A DNA stretch of 8,099 bases. It comes from Verrucomicrobiia bacterium (GTDB lineage Bacteria; Verrucomicrobiota; Verrucomicrobiia; Opitutales; Opitutaceae). The position numbers and the translations under genes are program-made. The notes beneath the pieces are model-generated. The model saw nothing but the letters and a program-made list of their open reading frames with translations. It had not been told where the DNA came from and searched no databases. Location: NCBI GenBank assembly GCA_030424825.1, contig JAUHWE010000175.1, forward strand, positions 1-8,099. Direction: 5' to 3'. Positions 1-6,342 of the stretch are shown here, one piece after another. The stretch's first letter is position 1; each line of letters begins with the position of its first letter.

Positions 1-2416
1 GAAACTTAGATCTAAACTCATATCCTCAATACTCGCCACAGTCGCGATCCTAACCTGTGCGTTGCTCTGGCTAGGCACTAGCAAGCCACCTAGAAACGAG
101 GCCAAGGCGAAGCAGATTCAGAAAAGCATCAATCAGTTCCATAAATTCGTAGCTGGCAAGCAGAAGCTTCCCAAGGATCGATCCACCTCCTATTTCCGCC
201 GAACGGCAACGTTTCCCGTATTTCTGAATACGGATATCGAAGTGAAAGCCGTTTCCGAAATTGTCTCGGCAACTCCAGACGGAATGACACTAGTATACAC
301 CGACAGCGCTCAGGAGCAGCTTGGGTTCATTGACATCTCCGATGCTTACGCTCCTGAACCGGACGGTGTGGTTCAACTGGATGGCGAACCCACTTCAGTC
401 ACGGTAGCAGGCAACTACGCGTTGGCCTGCATCAACACGAGTGAGGATTTCGTCAACACAAGCGGTCGTCTCATTGTCGTGGATATTAATACACGGGCAA
501 TCGTTCGCGAAATAGAGCTGGGTGGCCAGCCAGATGCCATTGCCGCTAGCCCGGATGGACGATTTGCCGGCATCATCATCGAGAATGAGCGAAACGAGGA
601 CCTTGATGAAGCTCCGTTCGAGTACCCGCCTCAAGCCCCCGCCGGTTTTGTGGTCATCGTCGACCTCATTGGCGACCCAGCCTCATGGATTACCCGGGCC
701 GTCTCGCTCGACGGAATCGCTGACAAGTTCCCCGAAGATGCCGAGCCAGAGTACATCGACATCAATTCCAAGAACATCGCCGCTGTCAGTCTCCAGGAGA
801 ACAACCACATCGTTTTGATCGATCTATCCAGCGGAAACATCTTGAATGACTTCTCAGCAGGAACCGCAAACCTTTCCCAGGTGGACGTGGAAGAGAACGA
901 TCTGATCGAGCAGAATGGAACGCTCAATGATGTGCCTCGCGAGCCAGACGCCATCACCTGGATCGGGGACCATCGAATTGGAACCGCCGATGAGGGCGAC
1001 CTCGAAGGAGGCAGCCGAGGCTTTTCCATTTTTAGTCGCCAAGGACAGGTCCGCTTTACCTCGGGTAGCAACGACGACCATCTCCAAGCCATGATCGGCC
1101 ACTACCCAGAGAGCCGATCCGAAAATAAAGGGAACGAGCCGGAAGGAATCGAATACGCGAAGTATGGTAAAGACCATCTCCTTTTCGTCGGATCGGAGCG
1201 TTCCAGCGTCGTGTCAGTCTATGAACTGGCCGACCGCAGGCTCGAAAGCCCGAAGTTCATTCAAGCGCTGCCAGCCGGCCTCGGACCGGAAGGGATTCTC
1301 GCGATTCCAAGTCGGAACCTTCTCGTGGTCGCAAGCGAGGAGGACTCGCGCGAAGACAAGTTCCGGGCTTCAATTTCCCTGTACAAGAGAGGTTTCAAGC
1401 AGCCGACCTACCCGACCATTGCCTCCGAGAACAACGCTGAAGGAACACCCATTCCATGGGCGGCCCTATCCGCTCTCGCCGCCCACCCTCACAATGCCAA
1501 ACGGGCTTGGACCGTCTACGACAGCTATTACAAGAAGAGCCGTATCTTTCGCATGGACGTTTCCGGCAGCCCAGCTCTCATAGACAAGGAAATCGTTCTT
1601 AAAGACACGCATGGCAAGTTCGCTGCCGCCATTGCCGCAGCCAACGAAAAGGGATACACTGACATCGTCCATGACGACCTCATCAACGACGACCTCACCG
1701 TAAACATCGATCCCGAAGGACTCGCCCGGCGCTCAGGTGGGTTCTGGCTAGCCTCCGAAGGGAATGGAACTATCGGAGACGACAGCCGCCCGATCCTGAC
1801 CCAGAACTGGGTTTTCAAAGTGGCAAACAACGGCACTATCAACCAAGTCATTACCCTCCCCGATTCGCTCAACGCGAAGCAGGTTCGATTCGGATTTGAA
1901 GGAGTGACTTCAACCGGCGCTGGGTCCAATGAAGTTGTCTACGTTTGTATCCAAAGAGAATGGGCAGGTGATCCCGCCAACCATGTCAGAATCGGTCAAT
2001 ACGAAACTGCAACTGGAGAATGGAGCTTCTACTACTACCCGATCGACGAACCAACGTCACCCCTTGGAGGATGGGTCGGGTTATCCGAGATTGTGGCGCT
2101 GTCCGATACGGACTTCCTCGTGGTCGAGCGCGACAATCAAGCGGGGCTCGATGCACGGATAAAGAAGGTATTCCATTTTTCGACTGCGGGCCTCACCCCA
2201 CTTCCGGAATCCGCCGCCCCTGGATTTCCAGTCGTCACCAAATCGGAAATACGCGACCTACTGCCTGATCTGCTAGCTGACAATGGAAGTGTCATCGAAA
2301 AGGTCGAAGGCCTTGCGGCCCTGGCTAACGGCGAGCTGATCATCGTTACCGACAATGACGGCGTTGAAGACTCGTCCGGCGAAACGCAATTTATCAATTT
2401 GGGAACGGTAGAGTAG
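1..2416 (+). CDS. Exported beta-propeller protein with C-terminal esterase-like phytase domain (5' end cut by two bases)
   Basis: The reading frame is open to the left edge. Base 1 is a G followed by AAA CTT AGA, so the start is very likely an ATG missing its first two bases. This gives about 805 residues beginning (M)KLRSKLISS. The first TTG inside the window (62) would cut through the hydrophobic segment and is not the likely start. Residues about 7-25 form a signal peptide or membrane anchor without a good lipobox. Residues about 85-480 read as YVTN/choice-of-anchor-type propeller blades, for example SATPDGMTLVYTD and AIAASPDGRFAGI. Residues about 490-800 resemble the phytase-like domain (PF13449), with the recurring Glu-Gly motifs NIDPEGLA, FGFEGVTS and KVEGLAAL and the terminal VTDNDG. 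The family is named for esterase-like activity, but the substrate here is unknown and phytase activity should not be assumed. It stands alone on this strand and ends in TAG before a hairpin terminator. Family assignment is fairly sure, function is not. Confidence 0.88.
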   Translation, partial: KLRSKLISSILATVAILTCALLWLGTSKPPRNEAKAKQIQKSINQFHKFVAGKQKLPKDRSTSYFRRTATFPVFLNTDIEVKAVSEIVSATPDGMTLVYTDSAQEQLGFIDISDAYAPEPDGVVQLDGEPTSVTVAGNYALACINTSEDFVNTSGRLIVVDINTRAIVREIELGGQPDAIAASPDGRFAGIIIENERNEDLDEAPFEYPPQAPAGFVVIVDLIGDPASWITRAVSLDGIADKFPEDAEPEYIDINSKNIAAVSLQENNHIVLIDLSSGNILNDFSAGTANLSQVDVEENDLIEQNGTLNDVPREPDAITWIGDHRIGTADEGDLEGGSRGFSIFSRQGQVRFTSGSNDDHLQAMIGHYPESRSENKGNEPEGIEYAKYGKDHLLFVGSERSSVVSVYELADRRLESPKFIQALPAGLGPEGILAIPSRNLLVVASEEDSREDKFRASISLYKRGFKQPTYPTIASENNAEGTPIPWAALSALAAHPHNAKRAWTVYDSYYKKSRIFRMDVSGSPALIDKEIVLKDTHGKFAAAIAAANEKGYTDIVHDDLINDDLTVNIDPEGLARRSGGFWLASEGNGTIGDDSRPILTQNWVFKVANNGTINQVITLPDSLNAKQVRFGFEGVTSTGAGSNEVVYVCIQREWAGDPANHVRIGQYETATGEWSFYYYPIDEPTSPLGGWVGLSEIVALSDTDFLVVERDNQAGLDARIKKVFHFSTAGLTPLPESAAPGFPVVTKSEIRDLLPDLLADNGSVIEKVEGLAALANGELIIVTDNDGVEDSSGETQFINLGTVE

Positions 2417-2441
2417 CCCAATACAAAGCATTGCCAATTCG

Positions 2442-2480
2442 GGCGTCGACCGGCTTTGCCGTTCGACGCCTTACTATTTA
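2442..2480 (+). terminator. Hairpin terminator after the phytase-like gene
   Basis: GGCGTCGA (2442-2449) pairs perfectly with TCGACGCC (2463-2470). After one C/T mismatch, CGGC (2451-2454) pairs with GCCG (2458-2461) around a TTT loop. The run TTACTATTTA follows, which is T-rich but not a clean T tract. The hairpin sits 26 bases after the TAG stop at 2416, in the gap between two converging genes. No comparable hairpin is visible for the opposing minus-strand gene, so this structure may have to serve both. Confidence 0.65.
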
Positions 2481-2583
2481 ACGGCTCGGCACGCCGAAAT
2501 TGACATACTACCGGACCGCGGAGCTCGGTTTACTACCCTTCAGAGCTATCCGGCTGCCTGCGTAAAACACACCCTAACCCATT

Positions 2584-3471
2584 CTACTGCATCTCGCCAA
2601 ACCCCTCTACGACTCTACGGCGCAGCAAATCCTTAGCGAATGCCGCGTAAAGCCACTGGCCATCGGGACTTATGCGAGCGTAGTTGCACCGAGGACGGCC
2701 TTCCGGTGAAGGAACAACGATCAACGGACTCGCGCTTTCCTTTCCCACAGAGGGCGCAATCTGGATCCCCAGAGCAGTACCGATCAACAAGCGACCATCC
2801 TTGAGCGGCTGCATCCCATCGAGTCGACCAAGTGTATCAGGCGGAATCCCCAGCCGATAGGCCACAGTAGACTCCCCAGCTAATTTTCCCGCTGCGTTAA
2901 TGGGGAAACTGTGTATCGAGCCCGAATTGAATTCCGCGACCAGCAACGTCTTCTGATCGAGCGAAAGCGCCAGACCATTGGGCATCCATTTCGTATCCGC
3001 CGCTTTGGTCAGTTCACCGCTCGCACCATCGATCCGCCAGACGCTGTTTGTCGAAGGGTCGGTGAAGAAGACCGTTCCATCATTCCGTATCGCAATGTCG
3101 TTCGAAGCCGGACCCTGGGCGACCGCGACTTTGCCCCATGTATCCGGATTCCAAGCATAGATTTGGCTAGCTCCTCGAGCACATCCATAAAGCCTCCCAT
3201 CGGAGCCAAAGGCAATTCCATTCGCCCGGCCGGTATTGTCGTCGAGCAGAACCCGCCCACCCGTTTTCCCATCAATCTTGTACAGAAGCGATCGGGGTAC
3301 ATCAGTGAAGTAGAAATTCCCCTCCTTGTCCCAAGCCATCCCCTCAGCAAACTGGTGCCCTTCCGACACGAGCTCCCATTCCGAGCCATCCTTAAAAACC
3401 AAATCGGCGGCCCGCAAATCGCAGGAGCCAGTCACCAGCAGACAAACCAATGCATATACGTACATTCTCAT
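2584..3471 (-). CDS. Exported SMP-30/gluconolactonase/LRE-family protein
   Basis: This 295-residue protein has the six-bladed SMP-30/gluconolactonase propeller pattern and probably hydrolyses a sugar lactone or related ester in the envelope. A hydrophobic segment (residues 4-16) ends near LRAAD, consistent with signal peptidase I cleavage. A Cys at 17 (TGSC) makes a poor lipobox. Blade motifs appear in order: AEGMAW (Glu43), RANGIAFGSDGRLYG, SNDIAI (Asn124), MPNGLALS (Asn165) and RLDGMQ (Asp218). These match the Glu, Asn, Asn and Asp metal ligands of SMP-30 enzymes. The start could also be a TTG six bases upstream (3475-3477), which has AGGA eight bases before it, whereas the ATG chosen here has it 14 bases away. 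Both give the same signal peptide. The gene lies 73 bases downstream of the DUF4159 gene on the same strand and is probably co-transcribed with it. The closest architecture I recall is the C-terminal half of planctomycete esterase/SMP-30 fusion proteins. Confidence 0.9.
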   Translation of the reverse strand: MRMYVYALVCLLVTGSCDLRAADLVFKDGSEWELVSEGHQFAEGMAWDKEGNFYFTDVPRSLLYKIDGKTGGRVLLDDNTGRANGIAFGSDGRLYGCARGASQIYAWNPDTWGKVAVAQGPASNDIAIRNDGTVFFTDPSTNSVWRIDGASGELTKAADTKWMPNGLALSLDQKTLLVAEFNSGSIHSFPINAAGKLAGESTVAYRLGIPPDTLGRLDGMQPLKDGRLLIGTALGIQIAPSVGKESASPLIVVPSPEGRPRCNYARISPDGQWLYAAFAKDLLRRRVVEGFGEMQ

Positions 3472-3544
3472 TTTCAAATCTTTAGTCCTACTGGCATAAT
3501 CGGCAACTTATTATCGAAATGGGAAAGCGTCGCTAGATGACCAT

Positions 3545-4378
3545 TCAATGCGTCATCACGTAAGTGATAATGTTTATACCCATGGGATAGGAGCTACGTT
3601 CTGAGTATTCACGAAAAAACGCTTCGTCCTCCCCTTCTCGCTCCCATCCATCCACCAGGTCGTTATTGTGGCAGAGCAGCACCATCATCCGTCCCGTGTC
3701 GTCGAAAATTCCGTAGAAATGGGGATCGGGATCTTCGGCGACTCCTGGCATGGGATGGTAGGTGTAGCCTTGTCGCCATATGTGTATGGGCACGACTTGC
3801 GGCTTCTTTTTAAAATCATAGACGATGTGAAAAATCTCGTGTTCGAGCGGGAGCTCCCTCGGTTCAAACTCAGGGAGAGCCCGCTTGATCTGATAGTAGA
3901 AAAGATCCCAATGCTGCGGACCCCAAAATTCGTCTGCCATTAAGAATCCTCCGCTAAGCAAGTAGTCTCTAAGTGCCACTACTTCTTCGTCGGTGAAATT
4001 CACAGACCAAGGCGCGATCAGAAAGAGGAACGGATAGTTCTTCAGGTCCGGATCCGTCAACTCCAGCACCACGGGATTCGGATTGACCTTCATCGAAGTC
4101 AGTTCCTGAAGTCGAAATGAAATATTCAAGTCGGCCTCCGGATAATCGCCATCCCAGCCCCGCCGACCGTGCGGCACGTACCGAACACGGGCAAATGTGA
4201 ATACGTCCGTTTCAAATTCCTCCACATTCTCCCAGGTTGGAAACTCACTACGATCTGGATACACTTGCCCCCTTCCGCCCCTGCGACCATATTGTTGGGC
4301 CAACGCGAACTCTGAAAAGCACAAAACCCCTAACACAGCCGCCAAAAGAAGGTGCGGGAATGAGGCTTTCGGTGTCAC
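3545..4378 (-). CDS. Exported DUF4159 domain protein
   Basis: This is a 277-residue protein starting at GTG. The upstream frame runs without any ATG to a TGA, so this is the best start, and it gives a clean signal peptide (residues 1-27, cleavage after FALA). A Gly/Arg-rich linker follows (about 30-38). The DUF4159 domain (PF13709) fills residues about 59-277: TFARVRYVP, the DYPEADLNISFRLQELTS block (79-95), LELTDPDLKNYPFLFLIAPW (105-124), then LRDYLLSGGFLMADEFWG (136-153) and a C-terminal MGINIITYVM. The fold resembles class I glutamine amidotransferase-like proteins, and an enzymatic role has not been established. Homologues often sit near MoxR ATPase and DUF58 genes, but none is visible here. 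Its partner is the SMP-30 gene just downstream. A promoter candidate lies about 20-50 bases before the start. Length and motifs look complete. Confidence 0.9.
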   Translation of the reverse strand: MTPKASFPHLLLAAVLGVLCFSEFALAQQYGRRGGRGQVYPDRSEFPTWENVEEFETDVFTFARVRYVPHGRRGWDGDYPEADLNISFRLQELTSMKVNPNPVVLELTDPDLKNYPFLFLIAPWSVNFTDEEVVALRDYLLSGGFLMADEFWGPQHWDLFYYQIKRALPEFEPRELPLEHEIFHIVYDFKKKPQVVPIHIWRQGYTYHPMPGVAEDPDPHFYGIFDDTGRMMVLLCHNNDLVDGWEREGEDEAFFREYSERSSYPMGINIITYVMTH

Positions 4379-4399
4379 AATCGTTTCGATAACCGATTG

Positions 4400-4427
4400 C
4401 TTATCCCCACCGCAGTAAAAAGGTCAA
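4400..4427 (-). promoter_or_regulatory. Candidate sigma-70-type promoter of the DUF4159/SMP-30 pair
   Basis: On the minus strand TTGACC (4427-4422, five of six consensus bases) is followed after 16 bases by GATAAG (4405-4400, four of six). Transcription would start near 4393, leaving about 15 bases before the GTG start at 4378. The same TTGACC plus 16-base spacer occurs upstream of the Hcp-like gene. A short inverted repeat (ATCG, TTT, CGAT at 4380-4390) lies in the leader. The promoter is inferred from matching only. Confidence 0.4.
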
Positions 4428-4448
4428 TCACATGTCGCCATCGAAAAG

Positions 4449-4475
4449 ATAAAGGGGATTGACGCTCAATCCCCT
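4449..4475 (-). terminator. Perfect 10-bp hairpin, likely terminator of the Hcp-like gene
   Basis: AGGGGATTGA (4453-4462) and TCAATCCCCT (4466-4475) are perfect inverted repeats around the three-base loop CGC. Read on the minus strand, the stem is followed by TTATCTTTT, a reasonable U-rich tail. The position, 63 bases past the Hcp-like stop codon and just before the promoter candidate of the next gene, fits an intrinsic terminator separating the two transcription units. Confidence 0.7.
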
Positions 4476-4501
4476 CTTTCCTAGTACGAATTCAAAAGTA
4501 G

Positions 4502-4520
4502 AACAGGCATCCTGCCTGTT
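4502..4520. repeat. Perfect palindromic hairpin resembling a dispersed genomic repeat; possible first terminator
   Basis: AACAGGCA (4502-4509) and TGCCTGTT (4513-4520) form a perfect 8-bp stem with the loop TCC. It starts 18 bases after the TAA of the Hcp-like gene. On the minus strand it is followed by CTACTTTTG, so it may help termination. One plus-strand frame reads TGILPV. From memory, this string recurs in spurious ORFs of Planctomycetota, Verrucomicrobiota and cyanobacteria because of a dispersed palindromic repeat. That identity is recollection and was not checked. Confidence 0.6.
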
Positions 4521-4537
4521 TCCCTACCCGATCAACC

Positions 4538-5095
4538 TTAACTTCGATTTGATCGCGTCGAGTTGTGGTTCGCCGGTGCAGCCTCCACCGCTCGACTGGT
4601 ACTTCTGTTGGATCGCGACGAATTGTAATCCGTGGCCGACGATTGCTTTACTCCAGTATACGTCAATGTCAGTTCTTCCGTGTCGCCTTTCTTGCGTACG
4701 GAAGTGACCTTAACCCCTGTTAACTGGTAGGTCACTCCATTTTGGGATAAAGTCAGATTCGTAGGAAACTGTGAATTACCAGTCGATCGGGCTAACATCG
4801 GTGACGATTTGTCGATGCGCTTGGTAATCGTTAGGGGTTTATGCTGACGCTTCCCGGTCGCCATCCCACTTCCATGTTCGCGCTTTCCTGTCGCCAAACC
4901 GCTGCCTTTTTCCTGAGCATTTACTTCTGGAGCCAGACCGGAAACGGACAAAACATCGATCCATCCCTTGTGATCTTTGTCCACCGACTCGCCATCGATT
5001 CCGTCAAATTTCAAATAGGCAGCGGCAAACGCGGTCGAGGAAAGCGCGACCATTAGTGTCGCCAGGGTAATATTCTTCAGTATTTTCATATTCAT
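4538..5095 (-). CDS. Sec-exported Hcp-like (type VI secretion tube family) protein
   Basis: This 185-residue protein starts at ATG 5095, and Met3 (5089) is an equally possible start. Residues 1-25 are a clear signal peptide (ATLMVALSSTAFAAA). Residues about 26-150 match the Hcp family: AYLKFDGIDGESVDKDHKGW with IDVLSVS, then KPLTITKRIDKSSPML (86-101) and a C-terminal strand set ending EELTLTYTGVK. Classical Hcp forms hexameric rings of the T6SS tube and has no signal peptide. Here the Sec signal and the absence of tss genes argue for an exported Hcp-fold protein of unknown role. Two oddities stand out: a tandem 11-residue duplication (64-85) in the loop before the KPLTITK strand, and a Ser/Asn/Arg-rich tail (151-185) containing NSSRSNRS and NSTRSNRS. 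It is monocistronic, with a promoter candidate at 5125-5152 and hairpins downstream. No Shine-Dalgarno sequence is visible. The family assignment is firm, the function unknown. Confidence 0.87.
   Translation of the reverse strand: MNMKILKNITLATLMVALSSTAFAAAYLKFDGIDGESVDKDHKGWIDVLSVSGLAPEVNAQEKGSGLATGKREHGSGMATGKRQHKPLTITKRIDKSSPMLARSTGNSQFPTNLTLSQNGVTYQLTGVKVTSVRKKGDTEELTLTYTGVKQSSATDYNSSRSNRSTSRAVEAAPANHNSTRSNRS
4541..4624 (-). repeat. Duplicated Ser/Asn/Arg octapeptide in the Hcp-like C-terminal tail
   Basis: Bases 4601-4624 encode NSSRSNRS and bases 4541-4564 encode NSTRSNRS, the latter being the last eight residues of the protein. The two DNA copies share 19 of 24 bases and four of the five differences are silent. 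The tail lies outside the Hcp fold, is basic and low in complexity, and is probably disordered. Confidence 0.7.
4841..4906 (-). repeat. In-frame 33-bp tandem duplication in the Hcp-like gene
   Basis: Bases 4874-4906 encode GSGLATGKREH and the adjoining bases 4841-4873 encode GSGMATGKRQH. The DNA copies agree at 24 of 33 positions. Six codons differ only silently and two give conservative changes (Leu/Met, Glu/Gln), which suggests an old duplication kept under protein-level constraint. Confidence 0.8.
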
Positions 5096-5124
5096 AAGAG
5101 GTTAATCGACAAACAGCTAATACC

Positions 5125-5152
5125 AGTGTAGCCAATTCTAGCGTTCGGTCAA
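5125..5152 (-). promoter_or_regulatory. Candidate sigma-70-type promoter of the Hcp-like gene
   Basis: On the minus strand TTGACC (5152-5147) is followed after 16 bases by TACACT (5130-5125, four of six consensus bases). Transcription would begin near 5118, leaving a leader of about 22 bases before the ATG at 5095. The rest of the divergent gap up to 5250 shows no convincing plus-strand promoter for the esterase gene. Confidence 0.4.
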
Positions 5153-5250
5153 CCGCGAGGGGCACTTAGCTCCCTCTACGACTAGGCTTGGCCCGTTCCT
5201 TGCGCATTTTGGCTCGCTCATCTAAACAGATTGGGGCAATTCTTTCTCCC

Positions 5251-6159
5251 ATGCCCTCACTCAAAAGCATTTTGGGAAACCTCCTAGTACTCAGCCTTGC
5301 TGCCATCGCTTTTTCGCAAGAACCCAATGTGGAAAAACGCTATCCGCTTTCAACCGACTCATTTCCCCATAAGGGCGTTCCTCAAGGTACCGTAACCGAA
5401 CACATCTGGGAACAGAGCACGGTCTACCCCGGAACCATTCGGCGGTACTACATCTACGTACCCGCTCAGTATAAACCAGAGTTTCCCGCTGCTTTAATGG
5501 TCTTTCAAGATGGTCATACCTACCTCAAAGAAGATGGAGACTTTCGAGTGCCCACGGTATTCGACAACTTGATCGCCGCCAAAGATATCCCGGTAACCAT
5601 CGGTGTATTCGTGGATCCGGGACATTTGAACGCCGACTTGCCTCCCGAACCGGGATGGCGACCTCGACCGGCAAACCGCAGCGTCGAGTACGACACATTG
5701 AGCGACACTTACGCGACTTTCCTACTAGAGGAGATCATCGCCGCAGTTCGTAAGGACTACAACATCACCAACGACCCCGAGGGGCATGCCATTTGCGGTA
5801 TCAGCAGCGGAGGCATCTGCGCCTTTACCGTCGCCTGGGAACGCCCGGATCAATTCCGAAAAGTCCTGAGTCACATCGGCAGCTTTACCAATATAAGAGG
5901 AGGCCACAACTACCCAGCCCTCATACGCAAGGGGAGCGAGAAAAAGCCGCTTCGCGTATTTCTCCAGGACGGAAGCAACGACCTCGATAACCTCCACGGC
6001 AATTGGCCGCTCGGGAACAAGCAAATGTACGCCGCTCTCGTCTTTAGGGAATACGATGTCGAGTTCGTCTATGGCGAAGGGGCTCACAACGGAAATCACG
6101 GCGGGGCGATCCTACCGGACTCCCTTCGCTGGCTCTGGCGAGACTATAAGTTGCCCTAA
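5251..6159 (+). CDS. Exported Fes-like alpha/beta-hydrolase (putative esterase, PF00756 type)
   Basis: This is a 302-residue protein. The ATG at 5251 is preferred over the upstream TTG at 5188 because it puts a signal peptide at the very N-terminus (MPSLKSILGNLLVLSLAAIA, cleavage near AFS/QE). The rest matches the enterochelin-esterase-like/esterase D family (COG2382): RRYYIYVPAQY, ALMVFQDGH, PVTIGVFVDPG, the nucleophile elbow GISSGG with Ser185, the acid region LQDGSNDL with Asp240 or Asp244, and GEGAHNGNHGG with the catalytic His at 279 or 283. It ends LRWLWRDYKLP, complete for the esterase module. In many planctomycete homologues I recall, an SMP-30 domain follows at exactly this point. 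Here that partner is a separate gene about 1.8 kb away on the other strand. The likely substrate is an extracytoplasmic ester, possibly on a plant or algal carbohydrate. Siderophore cleavage is less likely, as no siderophore genes are near. It diverges from the Hcp-like gene. Confidence 0.92.
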   Translation: MPSLKSILGNLLVLSLAAIAFSQEPNVEKRYPLSTDSFPHKGVPQGTVTEHIWEQSTVYPGTIRRYYIYVPAQYKPEFPAALMVFQDGHTYLKEDGDFRVPTVFDNLIAAKDIPVTIGVFVDPGHLNADLPPEPGWRPRPANRSVEYDTLSDTYATFLLEEIIAAVRKDYNITNDPEGHAICGISSGGICAFTVAWERPDQFRKVLSHIGSFTNIRGGHNYPALIRKGSEKKPLRVFLQDGSNDLDNLHGNWPLGNKQMYAALVFREYDVEFVYGEGAHNGNHGGAILPDSLRWLWRDYKLP

Positions 6160-6342
6160 CCCTAATTCGGATCGAGTAAACCTCTCGATATAGTAGTCTT
6201 CCACTTCATCAAAGTTGACGTTTCTTACGGGAGATTGAGCCAAAGTTCCATCGAAAAGACGCATTGTCTCTGAAGTCGATGGCGTTCGCTCCATGACTTA
6301 TAGCGTTGACCCTCAAGTCGGGGTTTATTGATAGTAGTTCCG
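6160..6342. other. Intergenic gap with a weak hairpin and no convincing gene
   Basis: The gap holds ATCGAG (6171-6176) and CTCGAT (6184-6189) with a seven-base loop, 11 bases past the esterase stop. It has no T tract, so it is at most a weak terminator. A minus-strand frame starting at ATG 6294 encodes about 60 residues (beginning MERTPSTSETMRLFDG) but runs antisense into the esterase 3' end. It matches no family I know and is probably not a gene. Confidence 0.4.

Noticed and set aside
2512..2531. Inverted repeat around CCGCGG as terminator of the SMP-30 gene
   Set aside because: Only about five pairs form around a ten-base loop, and no T tract follows on the minus strand.
2911..3540. Plus-strand 209-residue frame
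   Set aside because: It is antisense to the SMP-30 gene, Arg/Ile/Pro-rich without domain motifs, and the minus-strand frame shows all propeller blades.
4538..5095. Type VI secretion system locus
   Set aside because: Only an Hcp-like protein is present, it carries a Sec signal, and no tss or vgrG genes accompany it in the window.
5188..5250. Upstream TTG start extending the esterase by 21 residues
   Set aside because: The extension would bury the signal peptide behind a basic segment. The ATG at 5251 gives a normal signal sequence.
6112..6294. Minus-strand 60-residue frame beginning MERTPSTSETMRLFDG
   Set aside because: It overlaps the esterase 3' end in antisense, has no ribosome-binding site, and resembles no family I recognise. 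It could be a decayed gene remnant, but the evidence is too thin.
6306..6335. TTGACC, 18-base spacer, GATAGT as a promoter for the DUF1549 gene
   Set aside because: Transcription would start right at the chosen TTG codon, giving a leaderless message from a TTG, which is unlikely. The -10 match is weak.
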